64,000 nt of DNA, from contig NZ_CP106759.1 in the NCBI RefSeq assembly GCF_025642255.1, positions 1,639,501-1,703,500 on the forward strand. The letters run 5' to 3'. A program made the position numbers and the translations under genes. Origin of the DNA: Stenotrophomonas maltophilia. GTDB lineage: Bacteria > Pseudomonadota > Gammaproteobacteria > Xanthomonadales > Xanthomonadaceae. Within the stretch, counting starts at the first letter, position 1. Each line of letters begins with the position of its first letter. A model generated the notes under the pieces. It was not told where the DNA came from, did no database searches, and saw only the letters and a list, made by a program, of their open reading frames with translations. Below, piece after piece: positions 17,515-26,579 of the stretch.

Positions 17515-18171
17515 TCAGGCGGAGGCGGGCAGGGCGCTGCCGCTGCGTGCGGCGGCGCGGAACCCGGCTTCGGCGAAATGGATGAGCTCGTGGGCTGCCT
17601 GGGCACGATGCGCCGCTTCGGTGACACCGGCGGGACGCTTGATCAGCCCGAAATCGGCCATGGCGTAGGTGAGCGAGCCGGCCAGGAAATCCAGCCGCCA
17701 GTACAGCTCTTCCTTGCTCAGGTCGGGCACGCACTCGGCGATGGCCTTGCCGAACGCGCGCAGCACGTGGCCGTAGTGGTCGGACAGGAACTTGCGCAGG
17801 TTGTCGTTTTTCTCGGCGTAGGCGCGGGCGATCACGCGGACGAAGGCGCCGCCGCTCTGGCGGTCCTGGGCCAGCGCCAGCGCCGGCTCCACGAAGGCGG
17901 CCAGCACCGGGCGCAGTTCACCAGGGTGTTCGCTGCGGGCGCGTTCGAGCTGGGCCATGCGGGCGCCGGTCATCTCGTCCATGCGACGGCGGAACACCTC
18001 GTTGACCAGGTTTTCCTTGGAACCGAAGTGGTAGTTGACGGCGGCGATGTTGACGTCGGCCTGGCTGGTGACCTGGCGCAGCGACGTGCCGGCAAAGCCG
18101 TGCAGGGCGAACAGCTCCTCCGCGGCACCGAGGATCCGGTCCTTGGTCGAGAAGTGGGCGGGCTTGGCCAT
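17515..18171 (-). CDS. TetR-family regulator of beta-oxidation, PsrA-like
   Basis: 218 aa. The N-terminal TetR HTH spans ~10-55 (KDRILGAAEELFALHGFAGT, then SLRQVTSQADVNIAAVNYHFGSKE), and the rest is the helical ligand domain. The gene heads the fad operon. Its promoter region carries CAAAC-N4-GTTTG (18191-18204), the motif bound by Pseudomonas PsrA, a long-chain-fatty-acid-sensing repressor of fadBA. Control of the operon and of itself by acyl-CoA or free fatty acid is therefore likely, though the ligand is inferred. It is separated from the FadN-like gene by 40 bases. Confidence 0.85.
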   Translation of the reverse strand: MAKPAHFSTKDRILGAAEELFALHGFAGTSLRQVTSQADVNIAAVNYHFGSKENLVNEVFRRRMDEMTGARMAQLERARSEHPGELRPVLAAFVEPALALAQDRQSGGAFVRVIARAYAEKNDNLRKFLSDHYGHVLRAFGKAIAECVPDLSKEELYWRLDFLAGSLTYAMADFGLIKRPAGVTEAAHRAQAAHELIHFAEAGFRAAARSGSALPASA

Positions 18172-18188
18172 CGGGCAGGCGGACCTTA

Positions 18189-18206
18189 ATCAAACGATTG
18201 TTTGAT
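18189..18206. promoter_or_regulatory. PsrA-type operator upstream of the TetR gene
   Basis: The 18-bp near-palindrome ATCAAACGATTGTTTGAT contains CAAAC(N4)GTTTG, which fits the published Pseudomonas PsrA consensus (G/C)AAAC(N2-4)GTTT(G/C). It lies 18 bases upstream of the TetR start codon. Confidence 0.75.
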
Positions 18207-18288
18207 ACTAGAACCAGACGGCAGCGTATGGCATTTTGCAGTGCAGCAAAACTGCCGGGCCAGTCAGAGGGCATTCACCCCCGGGTGC

Positions 18289-18366
18289 GGGGCCGGATCC
18301 CCGAAGGGGCTCCGACCCCTGTCGGGCTGGGGGATGGGGTCAGGGCCCCTGCGGGGGCCTGACCCC
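18289..18366. repeat. Two tandem GGGGTC-type palindromes
   Basis: First copy: GGGGCCGGATCCCCGAAGGG to 18319 (arms GGGGCCGGATCCCC and GGGGCTCCGACCCC). Second copy: GGGGTCAGGGCCCCTGCGGG to 18366. Both preserve stems while the bases inside differ, and together they fill the TetR-ndk intergenic region. Confidence 0.65.
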
Positions 18367-18447
18367 GGCCGGCATGAGGCCTGCCAGCCATGGGCTGGCA
18401 CTACTTAATGGGATCTCTTACAATTCGCCTACGTTTATCAGGCTAAG

Positions 18448-18472
18448 CCCGCGTTCCGACGCGGGTTTTTTT
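18448..18472 (+). terminator. Terminator-like hairpin in the ndk leader
   Basis: CCCGCG-TTCCGA-CGCGGG followed by seven T residues ends 48 bases before the ndk ATG. No plus-strand gene lies upstream of it within the gap. A TACAAT -10-like hexamer at 18419-18424 is the only promoter element noticed nearby, so the hairpin would end a transcript of about 40 bases, either a small RNA or an attenuated ndk leader. Confidence 0.7.
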
Positions 18473-18520
18473 CATGTACCCTTCGGGCCATCAGCGGCCC
18501 GATTCCATTGGAGACATCCC

Positions 18521-18946
18521 ATGGCGCTGGAGCGCACCCTTTCGATCATCAAGCCGGACGCCGTTGCCAAGAACGTCATCGGCGAAATCTACGCCCGCTT
18601 TGAAAAGGCCGGCCTGAAGGTCGTCGCCGCCAAGTACAAGCAGCTGTCGCGCCGTGAAGCCGAAGGCTTCTACGCCGTGCACCGCGAGCGTCCGTTCTTC
18701 AACGCCCTGGTCGAGTTCATGATCTCCGGCCCGGTGATGATCCAGGCCCTGGAAGGCGAGAACGCCGTGCTGGCCCACCGCGACCTGCTGGGCGCCACCA
18801 ATCCGAAGGAAGCCGCGCCGGGCACCATCCGCGCCGACTTCGCTGAATCCATCGATGCCAATGCCGCCCACGGCTCGGACTCGGTCGAGAATGCCGCGAT
18901 CGAAATCGCCTACTTCTTCGCCGCGACCGAAGTCGTCTCGCGCTGA
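18521..18946 (+). CDS. ndk: Nucleoside diphosphate kinase
   Basis: 141 aa. It transfers the gamma-phosphate of ATP to other (d)NDPs through a phosphohistidine. The active-site histidine lies in NAAHGSDS near residue 117, and the nucleotide-binding N-terminus reads [15 protein letters not shown]. The ATG at 18521 is preceded by GGAGAC; in-frame sequence further upstream is repeat DNA. The gene starts the conserved ndk-rlmN-pilW-rodZ cluster and is followed by rlmN after 10 bases. Confidence 0.98.
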   Translation: MALERTLSIIKPDAVAKNVIGEIYARFEKAGLKVVAAKYKQLSRREAEGFYAVHRERPFFNALVEFMISGPVMIQALEGENAVLAHRDLLGATNPKEAAPGTIRADFAESIDANAAHGSDSVENAAIEIAYFFAATEVVSR

Positions 18947-18956
18947 GAGTGATGCC

Positions 18957-20162
18957 GTGAACGAGGTCGTACAGACACCCGCCATCCAGCCGCTGCCGAA
19001 GTCGGCACCCACGGCCGGCAAGCAGAACCTGCTCGACCTCGATCGCGCGGGCCTGGAGACGTTTTTCGTCGAGGTTCTCGGCGAGAAGAAGTTCCGTGCC
19101 CACCAGGTGATGAAGTGGATCCACCACCGCTACGTCACCGACTTCGATGAGATGACCGATCTCGGCAAGGTCCTGCGCGCCAAGCTGCAGGATCATGCCG
19201 AGGTCGTCGTTCCCAACATCGTGTTCGACAAGCCCTCCGCCGACGGCACCCACAAGTGGCTGCTGGCGATGGGCGTGGATGGCAAGAACGCCATCGAGAC
19301 CGTGTACATCCCGGACAAGACCCGCGGCACGCTGTGCGTGTCCTCGCAGGTCGGCTGCGGGCTGAACTGCACGTTCTGCTCCACTGCCACCCAGGGCTTC
19401 AACCGCAACCTGACCACCGCCGAGATCATCGGCCAGGTGTGGGTGGCTGCGCGCCACCTGGGCAACGTGCCGCACCAGATGCGCCGTCTCACCAACGTGG
19501 TGATGATGGGCATGGGCGAGCCGCTGATGAATTTCGACAACGTCGTGCGTGCCATGAGCGTGATGCGCGACGATCTGGGCTATGGCCTGGCGAACAAGCG
19601 CGTGACGCTGTCCACGTCCGGGCTGGTGCCGCAGATCGACCGCCTGTCCAGCGAGAGTGATGTCTCCCTGGCGGTGTCGCTGCACGCACCGAACGACGAG
19701 CTGCGCGAGACGCTGGTGCCGCTCAACAAGAAGTACCCGATCGCCGAGCTGATGGCCTCGTGCGCGCGCTACCTGCGCGCCAACAAGCGTCGCGAGTCGG
19801 TGACCTTCGAATACACCCTGATGAAGGGCATCAACGACCAGCCCGAGCATGCCCGCCAGCTGGCCCGGCTGATGCGCCAGTTCGACAACGCGGTGCAGGC
19901 CAAGGACTCGGGGAAGGTCAACCTGATCCCGTTCAATCCGTTCCCGGGTACCCGTTACGAGCGTTCCGAGGAAGCCGACATCCGCGCGTTCCAGAAGATC
20001 CTGCTCGACAGCAACGTGCTGACGATGGTCCGCCGCACGCGCGGCGACGACATCGACGCCGCCTGTGGCCAGCTCAAGGGCCAGGTGATGGACCGCACCC
20101 GCCGCCAGGCGGAGTTCAACAAGACGCTGCAGGCGGGGAAGGGGAGCGATGCGGCCGCCTGA
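18957..20162 (+). CDS. rlmN: 23S rRNA (adenine2503-C2)/tRNA (adenine37-C2)-methyltransferase
   Basis: 401 aa, radical SAM enzyme. The 4Fe-4S cluster ligands are Cys134, Cys138 and Cys141 (CGLNCTFC). The two methyl-carrier cysteines of the mechanism are matched by Cys127 (TLCVSSQ) and Cys370 (DAACGQL). It methylates A2503 of 23S rRNA and A37 of some tRNAs. The GTG at 18957 is chosen because it stands 10 bases after ndk and gives a family-like length. The 3' end overlaps pilW by 14 bases. Confidence 0.96.
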   Translation: MNEVVQTPAIQPLPKSAPTAGKQNLLDLDRAGLETFFVEVLGEKKFRAHQVMKWIHHRYVTDFDEMTDLGKVLRAKLQDHAEVVVPNIVFDKPSADGTHKWLLAMGVDGKNAIETVYIPDKTRGTLCVSSQVGCGLNCTFCSTATQGFNRNLTTAEIIGQVWVAARHLGNVPHQMRRLTNVVMMGMGEPLMNFDNVVRAMSVMRDDLGYGLANKRVTLSTSGLVPQIDRLSSESDVSLAVSLHAPNDELRETLVPLNKKYPIAELMASCARYLRANKRRESVTFEYTLMKGINDQPEHARQLARLMRQFDNAVQAKDSGKVNLIPFNPFPGTRYERSEEADIRAFQKILLDSNVLTMVRRTRGDDIDAACGQLKGQVMDRTRRQAEFNKTLQAGKGSDAAA

Positions 20163-20934
20163 CCGCTTCCGGCTGGCGCTGCTTGCGGGCGTGCTGGCCA
20201 TGGCGGTCGGTGCCTGCTCCTCCACGCCCAAGGGCCGGCTCGGTCCCAGCGAAGCGCCGGTCTATTCGGTGCGTGACCCGGACGGCGTGCGTCGCCAGGT
20301 GCGCGTGAACGACCTGCTGGTGCTGGCCTCGCGCGACATGCAGCTGGGCAATCTGGACGGTGCCGAGAGCAAGGCCCGACAGGCGCTGAAGCTGCAGCCC
20401 GACGAGCCTGACGCACTGGTCCTGCTGGCCGGCATCGATGACCGCCGCGGCCGCACCCGGCAGGCGGGCGAGGGCTTCCGCAGGGCCGCAGAGCTGGCCC
20501 CGCAGCGCGGTGACGTACTCAACAACTATGGCGCCTGGCTGTGCCAGCAGGGGCAGGCCGCCGAGTCGTTGGTGTGGTTCGATCGTGCGCTGCAGGCGCC
20601 GGGCTATGCCACGCCCGCCGAGGCGCAGGCCAACGCGGGGGGCTGTGCGCTCGACGCGGGGCAGCCCGAACGGGCCGAGCGCGACCTGCGTGCCGCACTC
20701 GCGGTGGCTCCGGCCAACCCGGTCGCCCTGGAGGCGATGGCCCAGCTGAGCTTCCGCCAGGGCCGCTACATGGAGGCCCGGGCCTTCGCCGAGCGCAGGA
20801 TTTCGGCTGCACCCGCAACACGTTCCGTGTTACAACTTGCGTCTCAAATCGAGGCGCGGCTGGGCGATCACGCAGCATCCGATCGCTATCTGCAGCGGAT
20901 TCGACAGGAATTTCCGCAGGATGCGGGCTCCTAA
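20149..20934 (+). CDS. pilW: Type IV pilus biogenesis/stability lipoprotein PilW (PilF)
   Basis: 261 aa. A lipoprotein signal ([15 protein letters not shown]) with the modified cysteine near residue 23 is followed by TPR repeats from ~60 to 240 ([19 protein letters not shown] and similar). PilF/PilW is the outer-membrane pilotin that lets the PilQ secretin assemble. The ATG overlaps the rlmN end by 14 bases. The ndk-rlmN-pilW-rodZ neighbourhood is the usual one for this gene in Gammaproteobacteria. Confidence 0.88.
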   Translation: MRPPDRFRLALLAGVLAMAVGACSSTPKGRLGPSEAPVYSVRDPDGVRRQVRVNDLLVLASRDMQLGNLDGAESKARQALKLQPDEPDALVLLAGIDDRRGRTRQAGEGFRRAAELAPQRGDVLNNYGAWLCQQGQAAESLVWFDRALQAPGYATPAEAQANAGGCALDAGQPERAERDLRAALAVAPANPVALEAMAQLSFRQGRYMEARAFAERRISAAPATRSVLQLASQIEARLGDHAASDRYLQRIRQEFPQDAGS

Positions 20935-20952
20935 CTCCAGGGTTGATGCATT

Positions 20953-21822
20953 GTGATTGATGACCAGACTGTGAGCGCTCTCGAGACTGCGGCCGGCTGT
21001 GGCACCCGCCTTCGCCAGGCCCGCGAGGCGGCCGGACTGACCCTTGACGACGTCGGACAGCGGCTGCGCATGCCGGTCCAGGTGGTCAGGTCGCTGGAAG
21101 AAGAACAGTGGCAGAAGCTCGGTGCGCCGGTGTTCGTCCGCGGCCAGCTGCGCAGCTATGCGCGCCTGCTGAATGTGGATGTGAGCGAACTGCTGGAGCA
21201 GGCCCAGGTGGGCCCGGTGGTCCCGCCGACCCTGGTCAGCCATACCCATACCCCGCGTGCGCGCCGGATTGCCGAGAACCTCGGCCGGCGCGTGCTGTAT
21301 GTCGGCATCACCGCGGTGCTGGCCGTGCCGGTGTGGTTCGCCACGCGCGGCCATTTCGATGGCGGCACGCCGTCGCCGAACACCGCCTCGCTGGACGTGA
21401 TCCCGGCGACCGTGCCGGTCACCCCCGCCGCCGATGGCGGCGAGCCGGTCGCATCGACGGAGACCTCGGTGGCGTCCACCGCCAAGCCGGCCGCGACCCC
21501 CTACGTCGCCTCGCTGGCGCCGGTACCGCGTCCGGCCGCCGCTGCGGCGGGTGCCGGCACCACGCTGGAGATGCAGTTCAACGGAGACAGCTGGGTCGAC
21601 ATCGGCGGCCCCGATGGCAGCACCGTCGAGAAGGCGCTGATCCGGTCCGGCGAGAGCCGCAGCTTCACCCCGGGCCAGGTGACCCGGGTCACTCTGGGCA
21701 ACGCTTCGGCGGTCCAGGTTCAGCAGAACGGCGCTATCGTCGATCTGGCGCCCTACCAGCGAGCCAACGTGGCACGCTTTCAGGTATCCTCTGAAGGCTC
21801 CGTGGTCCCGGTTTCGCACTGA
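20953..21822 (+). CDS. rodZ: RodZ-like cytoskeletal HTH/DUF4115 protein
   Basis: 289 aa. The N-terminal HTH (residues ~14-75, GTRLRQAREAAGLTLDDVGQ, then RLRMPVQVVRSLEEEQW) is followed by a transmembrane helix near 112-132 (VLYVGITAVLAVPVWFA), a Thr/Ala/Pro-rich periplasmic linker and a C-terminal DUF4115 beta domain (MQFNGDSWVDIGGPDGSTVE). RodZ links MreB to the cell-wall synthesis machinery and maintains rod shape. The start is GTG at 20953. It follows pilW by 18 bases. Confidence 0.9.
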   Translation: MIDDQTVSALETAAGCGTRLRQAREAAGLTLDDVGQRLRMPVQVVRSLEEEQWQKLGAPVFVRGQLRSYARLLNVDVSELLEQAQVGPVVPPTLVSHTHTPRARRIAENLGRRVLYVGITAVLAVPVWFATRGHFDGGTPSPNTASLDVIPATVPVTPAADGGEPVASTETSVASTAKPAATPYVASLAPVPRPAAAAAGAGTTLEMQFNGDSWVDIGGPDGSTVEKALIRSGESRSFTPGQVTRVTLGNASAVQVQQNGAIVDLAPYQRANVARFQVSSEGSVVPVSH

Positions 21823-21886
21823 GGCGCGGTTTCACCACCTTCGATAATCCCAATGGTCCCTCCCGATGGGCGGGGCGAGAGTACGC

Positions 21887-22525
21887 ATGGCGATCGACGA
21901 TCTGCTCGACGAGCACGAACAAAGTGAACGCGTCCGCAGCTGGCTGCGGAAGAATGGCGCCAGCATCATCGGTGGCGTGGCCATCGCCATCGGCGCCATC
22001 GCCGGCTGGCAGTGGTGGCAGACGCAGCAGGGCGGCAAGCTGGCCTCGGCCAATGTCGAATACCAGAAGGCACTGGTGGGTCTGCAGCAGAACAAGCTCG
22101 ACGACGCCGCCAAGGCGGTGAAGGCGCTCGAAGCCGGCCCCTCCAGCATCTACGGCGACCTCGCGGCGCTGCAGCTGGCCAAGGCCCAGGTCGACGCCGG
22201 CAAGAATGAAGAAGCCCTGGCGACGCTGCGCAGCGTGAAGGTCGAAGGTGACCTGCAGCGCGTGGTCGACCAGCGCGTGGCCCGCCTGCTGGTCGCTACC
22301 GGCAAGGCCGACGAGGCCATCTCCCTGCTGGGCAGCGCCACCGACAGCGGCAGCCTGGAGATCCATGGCGATGCGCTTATGGCCCAGGGCAAGCGTGATG
22401 CCGCCCGCGAACAGTACGAGAAGGCGTTGAAGACGCTGGACGTGGCGGCGCCGCAGCGGCGCCTGCTGGAAACCAAGGTTATGGACGCCGGCGGCACCGT
22501 CGCCGCCCCTGCGGAGTCGGTTTGA
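21887..22525 (+). CDS. yfgM: YfgM-family TPR inner-membrane protein
   Basis: 212 aa. The N-terminus MAIDDLLDEHEQSERVRSWL and single transmembrane helix (IIGGVAIAIGAIAGWQWW, residues ~25-42) match YfgM, followed by a periplasmic TPR-like region. In E. coli YfgM binds the SecYEG translocon with PpiD and hands clients to periplasmic chaperones. The ATG at 21887 is preferred to an in-frame ATG seven codons upstream. The stop overlaps the bamB start (TGATGA). Confidence 0.9.
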   Translation: MAIDDLLDEHEQSERVRSWLRKNGASIIGGVAIAIGAIAGWQWWQTQQGGKLASANVEYQKALVGLQQNKLDDAAKAVKALEAGPSSIYGDLAALQLAKAQVDAGKNEEALATLRSVKVEGDLQRVVDQRVARLLVATGKADEAISLLGSATDSGSLEIHGDALMAQGKRDAAREQYEKALKTLDVAAPQRRLLETKVMDAGGTVAAPAESV

Positions 22526-23733
22526 TGAGTCAGAAGGTCATGATCACCCGCGTCGCCACCGTGCTGCTGCTCGGCGTGGCGCTGTCCGGCTGCAGCACCA
22601 TGAAGGGCTGGTTCGCCGGCAAGGACGCGGAAGCGAAGAAGGCGCAGGAGCCGGCCGAACTGGTCAAGTTCGAGCCGACCCTGAAGGTCAACAAGGCCTG
22701 GTCGGTCAATCTGGGCAAGGGTGAGCGTCGCATCGGCGTGCGCCAGGGCCCGGCGGTGGCCAACGGTCACGTGTTCGCTGCGGCGATCACCGGGGGCGTG
22801 CACGCCATCGACCTGCAGACCGGCAAGAAGGTCTGGACCTGGGAGCCGAAGAAGGAAAAGAAGAAGGACAAGCTGCGCCTGTCCGGTGGCCCGGGTGTTG
22901 GCGAGAACCTGGTCGTGATCGGCACGCTCGACGGCCAGGTCATCGCGCTGGACATCAATGATGGCAGCGAGAAGTGGCGCGCCCGCGTGCCCGGCGAAGT
23001 GATCGCCGCGCCGGCGGTGGCCCAGGGCATGGTGTTCGTGCGCAGCAACGACGGCCGCATCACCGCCTTCGACGTGGGCAACGGCACCCAGCGCTGGTTC
23101 AACCCGAGCGAACTGCCGGCGCTGACCGTGCGTGGCAATGCGCCGGTGGTAACCGGTCCGGGCGTGCTGTTCATCGGCAGGGATGACGGCGCCATCGCCG
23201 CGCTGGCCATGCAGGATGGCCGCACCCTGTGGGAACAGAACGTGGGCAGCGCTGAAGGGCGCACCGAGCTGGAGCGCATGGCCGACATCGACGGTGCGCC
23301 GGTGCTCGATGGCAACACGCTGTTCGTGAGCAGCTTCAAGAACCAGACGATGGCCATCGAAGGCCCGACCGGTCGCCCGCTGTGGGCGCGCGACCACGGC
23401 GGTGCCGGTGGCGTGGCGGTCTCGTCGGGCAATGTGTTCGTCACCGACAACAAGGGTGGCGTGTTCGGCCTGGACAAGGCCAGTGGCGCGGCGATGTGGT
23501 CGCAGACCGGGCTCGCCCGGCGCCTGCTGACCGGCCCGGCACTGCACGGCGACTACGTGGTGGTCGGCGACTACAAGGGATACGTGCACTGGCTGCAGAC
23601 GTCCGATGGCGCGATGGCGGCGCGGGCCAAGAGCGGCGGTGAAGCTCTGCTGGCCCAGCCGATCGTCGTCGACGGGGTGCTGCTGGTGCAGAACGTGGAT
23701 GGCAAGCTGACCGCCTTCCGGTTGGCAAATTAA
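22525..23733 (+). CDS. bamB: Outer membrane protein assembly factor BamB
   Basis: 402 aa. A lipoprotein signal with lipobox LSGC puts the lipidated cysteine at residue 23. The mature protein is an eight-bladed PQQ-type beta-propeller with recurrent G-x-x-x-A-x-D/N-x-x-x-G-x-x-x-W repeats, for example VHAIDLQTGKKVWTWEP and VIALDINDGSEKWRARV. BamB is part of the BAM complex that inserts outer-membrane beta-barrels. The start is ATG 22525, overlapping the yfgM stop. It is followed 15 bases later by der, the usual pair. Confidence 0.95.
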   Translation: MSQKVMITRVATVLLLGVALSGCSTMKGWFAGKDAEAKKAQEPAELVKFEPTLKVNKAWSVNLGKGERRIGVRQGPAVANGHVFAAAITGGVHAIDLQTGKKVWTWEPKKEKKKDKLRLSGGPGVGENLVVIGTLDGQVIALDINDGSEKWRARVPGEVIAAPAVAQGMVFVRSNDGRITAFDVGNGTQRWFNPSELPALTVRGNAPVVTGPGVLFIGRDDGAIAALAMQDGRTLWEQNVGSAEGRTELERMADIDGAPVLDGNTLFVSSFKNQTMAIEGPTGRPLWARDHGGAGGVAVSSGNVFVTDNKGGVFGLDKASGAAMWSQTGLARRLLTGPALHGDYVVVGDYKGYVHWLQTSDGAMAARAKSGGEALLAQPIVVDGVLLVQNVDGKLTAFRLAN

Positions 23734-23748
23734 TACGGAGTAATCGCG

Positions 23749-25146
23749 ATGCTGCCTTTGGTCGCCCTGGTTGGACGGCCGAATGTCGGCAAGTCGACCA
23801 TTTTCAATGCGTTGACCCGCACCCGTGACGCCCTGGTCCATGACCAGCCCGGCGTCACCCGCGATCGCAACTACGGCGTCTGCCGCCTCGACGAGGACAA
23901 TCATTTCCTCGTCGTGGACACCGGCGGTATCGCCGGGGAAGACGAGGGTCTGGCGGGCGCTACTACGCGTCAGGCCCGGGCCGCTGCCGCCGAAGCCGAC
24001 TTGATCCTGTTCGTCGTCGATGCCCGCGAGGGCACGTCGGCGCTGGATGACGAGATCCTGTCGTGGCTGCGCAAGCTGTCGCGTCCGACCCTGCTGCTCA
24101 TCAACAAGATCGACGGCACCGACGAGATGGCCGTGCGCTCGGAATTCGCGCGCTACGGCTTCAGCGAGATGCTGACGGTTTCGGCCGCGCATCGTCAGGG
24201 CCTGGACGATCTGCTCGATGAAGTGATCCAGCGCCTGCCGGAAGAGGGCAGTGGCGAAGAGCTGGACAACGATCCGAACCGTGTGCGCATCGCCTTTGTC
24301 GGCCGCCCCAACGTGGGCAAGTCGACCCTGGTCAACCGCATCCTCGGCGAGGAGCGCATGATCGCCTCCGACGTGCCCGGCACCACCCGCGATTCGATCG
24401 CGGTGGACCTGGAACGCGATGGCCGCGAATACCGCCTGATCGACACCGCCGGCCTGCGTCGCCGCTCGCGGGTGGACGAGGTGGTCGAGAAGTTCTCGGT
24501 GGTCAAGACCATGCAGTCCATCGAGCAGTGCCAGGTGGCCGTGCTCATGCTGGACGCCACCGAAGGCGTGACCGACCAGGACGCCACCGTGCTGGGGGCC
24601 GTGCTCGACGCCGGCCGCGCCCTGGTGATCGCCATCAACAAGTGGGATGGCCTGACCGAGTACCAGCGCGAGCAGGCCGAAACCATGCTGTCGCTGAAGC
24701 TGGGCTTCGTGCCGTGGGCGGAATCGGTACGCATCTCGGCCAAGCATGGCTCGGGCCTGCGTGAGCTGTTCCGTGCGGTGCACCGCGCCCACGAATCGGC
24801 GAACAAGACGTTCACCACCAGCGAAGTGAACAAGGCGCTGGAAGTGGCCTACGAGACCAACCCGCCGCCGACCATCCGCGGCCACGTCTCCAAGCTGCGT
24901 TACGTGCACCCGGCCGGGGCCAACCCGCCCACCTTCATCGTGCATGGCACGCGCCTGAAGGAGCTGCAGGAGTCGTACAAGCGCTACTTGGAGAACTTCT
25001 TCCGCAAGCGCTTCAAGCTGATCGGCACGCCGGTGGTGTTCCTGTTCCGCGAAGGTGCCAACCCGTACGAGGGCAAGAAGAACGTGCTGACCGAACGGCA
25101 GATCAAGGCCAAGCGGCGCTTGATGAAACACGTCAAGGGCAAGTAA
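23749..25146 (+). CDS. der: Ribosome biogenesis GTPase Der
   Basis: 465 aa with two tandem GTPase domains, unique to Der/EngA. G1 motifs are GRPNVGKS at residues 9-16 and again near 184; the G3 sites are DTGG and DTAG; the G4 sites are NKID and NKWD. A C-terminal KH-like domain follows ([19 protein letters not shown] onward) with a basic tail ending in KGK. Der helps late assembly of the 50S subunit. A strong terminator follows, closing the ndk-der cluster. Confidence 0.98.
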   Translation: MLPLVALVGRPNVGKSTIFNALTRTRDALVHDQPGVTRDRNYGVCRLDEDNHFLVVDTGGIAGEDEGLAGATTRQARAAAAEADLILFVVDAREGTSALDDEILSWLRKLSRPTLLLINKIDGTDEMAVRSEFARYGFSEMLTVSAAHRQGLDDLLDEVIQRLPEEGSGEELDNDPNRVRIAFVGRPNVGKSTLVNRILGEERMIASDVPGTTRDSIAVDLERDGREYRLIDTAGLRRRSRVDEVVEKFSVVKTMQSIEQCQVAVLMLDATEGVTDQDATVLGAVLDAGRALVIAINKWDGLTEYQREQAETMLSLKLGFVPWAESVRISAKHGSGLRELFRAVHRAHESANKTFTTSEVNKALEVAYETNPPPTIRGHVSKLRYVHPAGANPPTFIVHGTRLKELQESYKRYLENFFRKRFKLIGTPVVFLFREGANPYEGKKNVLTERQIKAKRRLMKHVKGK

Positions 25147-25149
25147 CCG

Positions 25150-25176
25150 GAAAGGCGGCCGCAGGGCCGCCTTTTT
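25150..25176 (+). terminator. Intrinsic terminator after der
   Basis: AAAGGCGGC-CGCAGG-GCCGCCTTTTT follows the der stop by a few bases. Confidence 0.88.
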
Positions 25177-25190
25177 CGTTTGACGGGGAA

Positions 25191-25232
25191 TGGGGTCAGA
25201 TCCCTTTCCCGAAGGAAAAGGGATCTGACCCC
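25191..25232. repeat. GGGGTC-type dispersed palindrome, copy 4
   Basis: TGGGGTCAGATCCCTTT pairs with AAAAGGGATCTGACCCC around a CCGAAGG-type loop, between the der terminator and moeB. Confidence 0.7.
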
Positions 25233-25272
25233 GGGGGCGCTCGGCGGGCAGGGCCTGCGCGATAATGGCGCC

Positions 25273-26409
25273 ATGAGCATCCGAGAGCTTTCCCCCGCGC
25301 AGGCGCATGACCGCCTGGCCCATGGCGCCGTGCTGATCGACGTGCGGGAGGCGCACGAGCGCGCCGGTGGCATGGCCGAAGGCGCCCGCGGTGTGGCCAG
25401 GGCGGAACTGCAGGCCGACCCGGCCGCGCACCTGCCACGCCCGGAACAGGAAATCCTGCTGATCTGCCAGACCGGCAAGCGTTCGGCCGACGCCGCGCAG
25501 GCCCTGCTCGATGCCGGCTACGCAAACGTGGCGTCGGTCGCCGGGGGCACCGTGGCCTGGCGCGAGCAGGCGCTGCCGCTGGTGCAGCCCGAGGCCAGCG
25601 CTGCCGACCGCGATTTCTTCGATCGCTACTCGCGCCACCTGCTTCTGCCGCAGATCGGCGAGGCGGGCCAGCGTCGCCTGCAGCAGTCGCGTGTGCTGGT
25701 GCTGGGCGCGGGCGGGCTGGGCGCACCGGCCGGCTTCTACCTGGCCGCCGCCGGGGTCGGGCACCTGCGCTTTGCCGATCACGACCGGGTCGAACGCAGC
25801 AACCTGCACCGCCAGATCGTGCATACCGAAGCCAGTGTCGGCCAGCTCAAGGTCGACTCCGCACGCGAGCGCCTGCTGGCGCTGAATCCCGCCATCGACA
25901 TTGAAGCCGTGCCGCAGCGGGTCACCTCCGACAACGTCGACGCGCTGCTGGACGGGGTGGACGTGGTGCTGGATGGCTCGGACAACTTCCCGCTGCGCTA
26001 TCTGCTCAACGACGCCTGCATCAAGCTCCGCCTGCCGCTGGTGTATGCGGCGATCGAGCGCTTCGACGGCCAGGTGAGCGTGTTCGACGCCGGCCGCCAG
26101 CGCGGCGTCGCGCCCTGCTACCGCTGCCTGTTCCCGGAGCCCCCGCCGCCGGAGTTCGCGCCGAACTGTTCCGAGGCCGGCGTGCTGGGCGTGCTGCCAG
26201 GGTTGGCCGGTGTGCTGCAGGCCACCGAGGTGTTGAAGCTGCTGCTGGGCATCGGCGAGCCCCTGGTGGGGCGTCTGCTGCGTTTCGATGCACTGGGCAT
26301 GCGCTTCCGCGAAACCGGCATCGGCCCGGACCCGCAGTGCCCGGTCTGCGCGCCGGGCGTGCCGTTCCCGGGCTATATCGATTACGCCGCCTTCTGCAAG
26401 GGCGGGTGA
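25273..26409 (+). CDS. moeB: Rhodanese-ThiF/MoeB fusion, molybdopterin-synthase adenylyltransferase type
   Basis: 378 aa. An N-terminal rhodanese domain (residues ~1-105, active Cys65 in CQTGKRS) is joined to a full ThiF/MoeB E1-like domain. That domain has the nucleotide loop GAGGLGAP (145-152), RSNLHRQI (175-182), zinc cysteines 282/285 and 356/359, and Cys299 in NCSEAGVLG. MoeB adenylates the MoaD C-terminus before sulfur transfer for molybdopterin. The rhodanese could supply the sulfur. In MOCS3/Uba4 the rhodanese is C-terminal; here it is first. The start is ATG 25273. Its last codons are duplicated downstream (26507-26660). Confidence 0.88.
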   Translation: MSIRELSPAQAHDRLAHGAVLIDVREAHERAGGMAEGARGVARAELQADPAAHLPRPEQEILLICQTGKRSADAAQALLDAGYANVASVAGGTVAWREQALPLVQPEASAADRDFFDRYSRHLLLPQIGEAGQRRLQQSRVLVLGAGGLGAPAGFYLAAAGVGHLRFADHDRVERSNLHRQIVHTEASVGQLKVDSARERLLALNPAIDIEAVPQRVTSDNVDALLDGVDVVLDGSDNFPLRYLLNDACIKLRLPLVYAAIERFDGQVSVFDAGRQRGVAPCYRCLFPEPPPPEFAPNCSEAGVLGVLPGLAGVLQATEVLKLLLGIGEPLVGRLLRFDALGMRFRETGIGPDPQCPVCAPGVPFPGYIDYAAFCKGG

Positions 26410-26413
26410 TTCC

Positions 26414-26487
26414 GGTAGCGCCGGGCCACGCCCGGCGAGCGCAGCGGCACGGGCAGACACATCCGCCGGGCATGGCCCGGCGCTACC
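26414..26487. repeat. SMAG REP dimer, unit 1
   Basis: GGTAGCGCCGGGCCACGCCC and, inverted, CGCCGGGCATGGCCCGGCG with foot CTACC, separated by a short linker. It lies just after the moeB stop. Confidence 0.85.
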
Positions 26488-26579
26488 GTTGATCCTGGCA
26501 TCGGCTCCGGTCTGCGCGCCGGGCGTGCCGTTCCCGGGATACATCGATTACGCCGCCTTCTGCCGGGGCGGGTGATCGC

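Noticed and set aside
22150..26544. Minus-strand open frame of 1464 codons opposite yfgM, bamB, der and moeB
   Set aside because: It is antisense to four confirmed genes, lacks any domain pattern, and is rich in His/Gln/Arg as expected from reversed GC-rich codons. A shadow of biased third positions.
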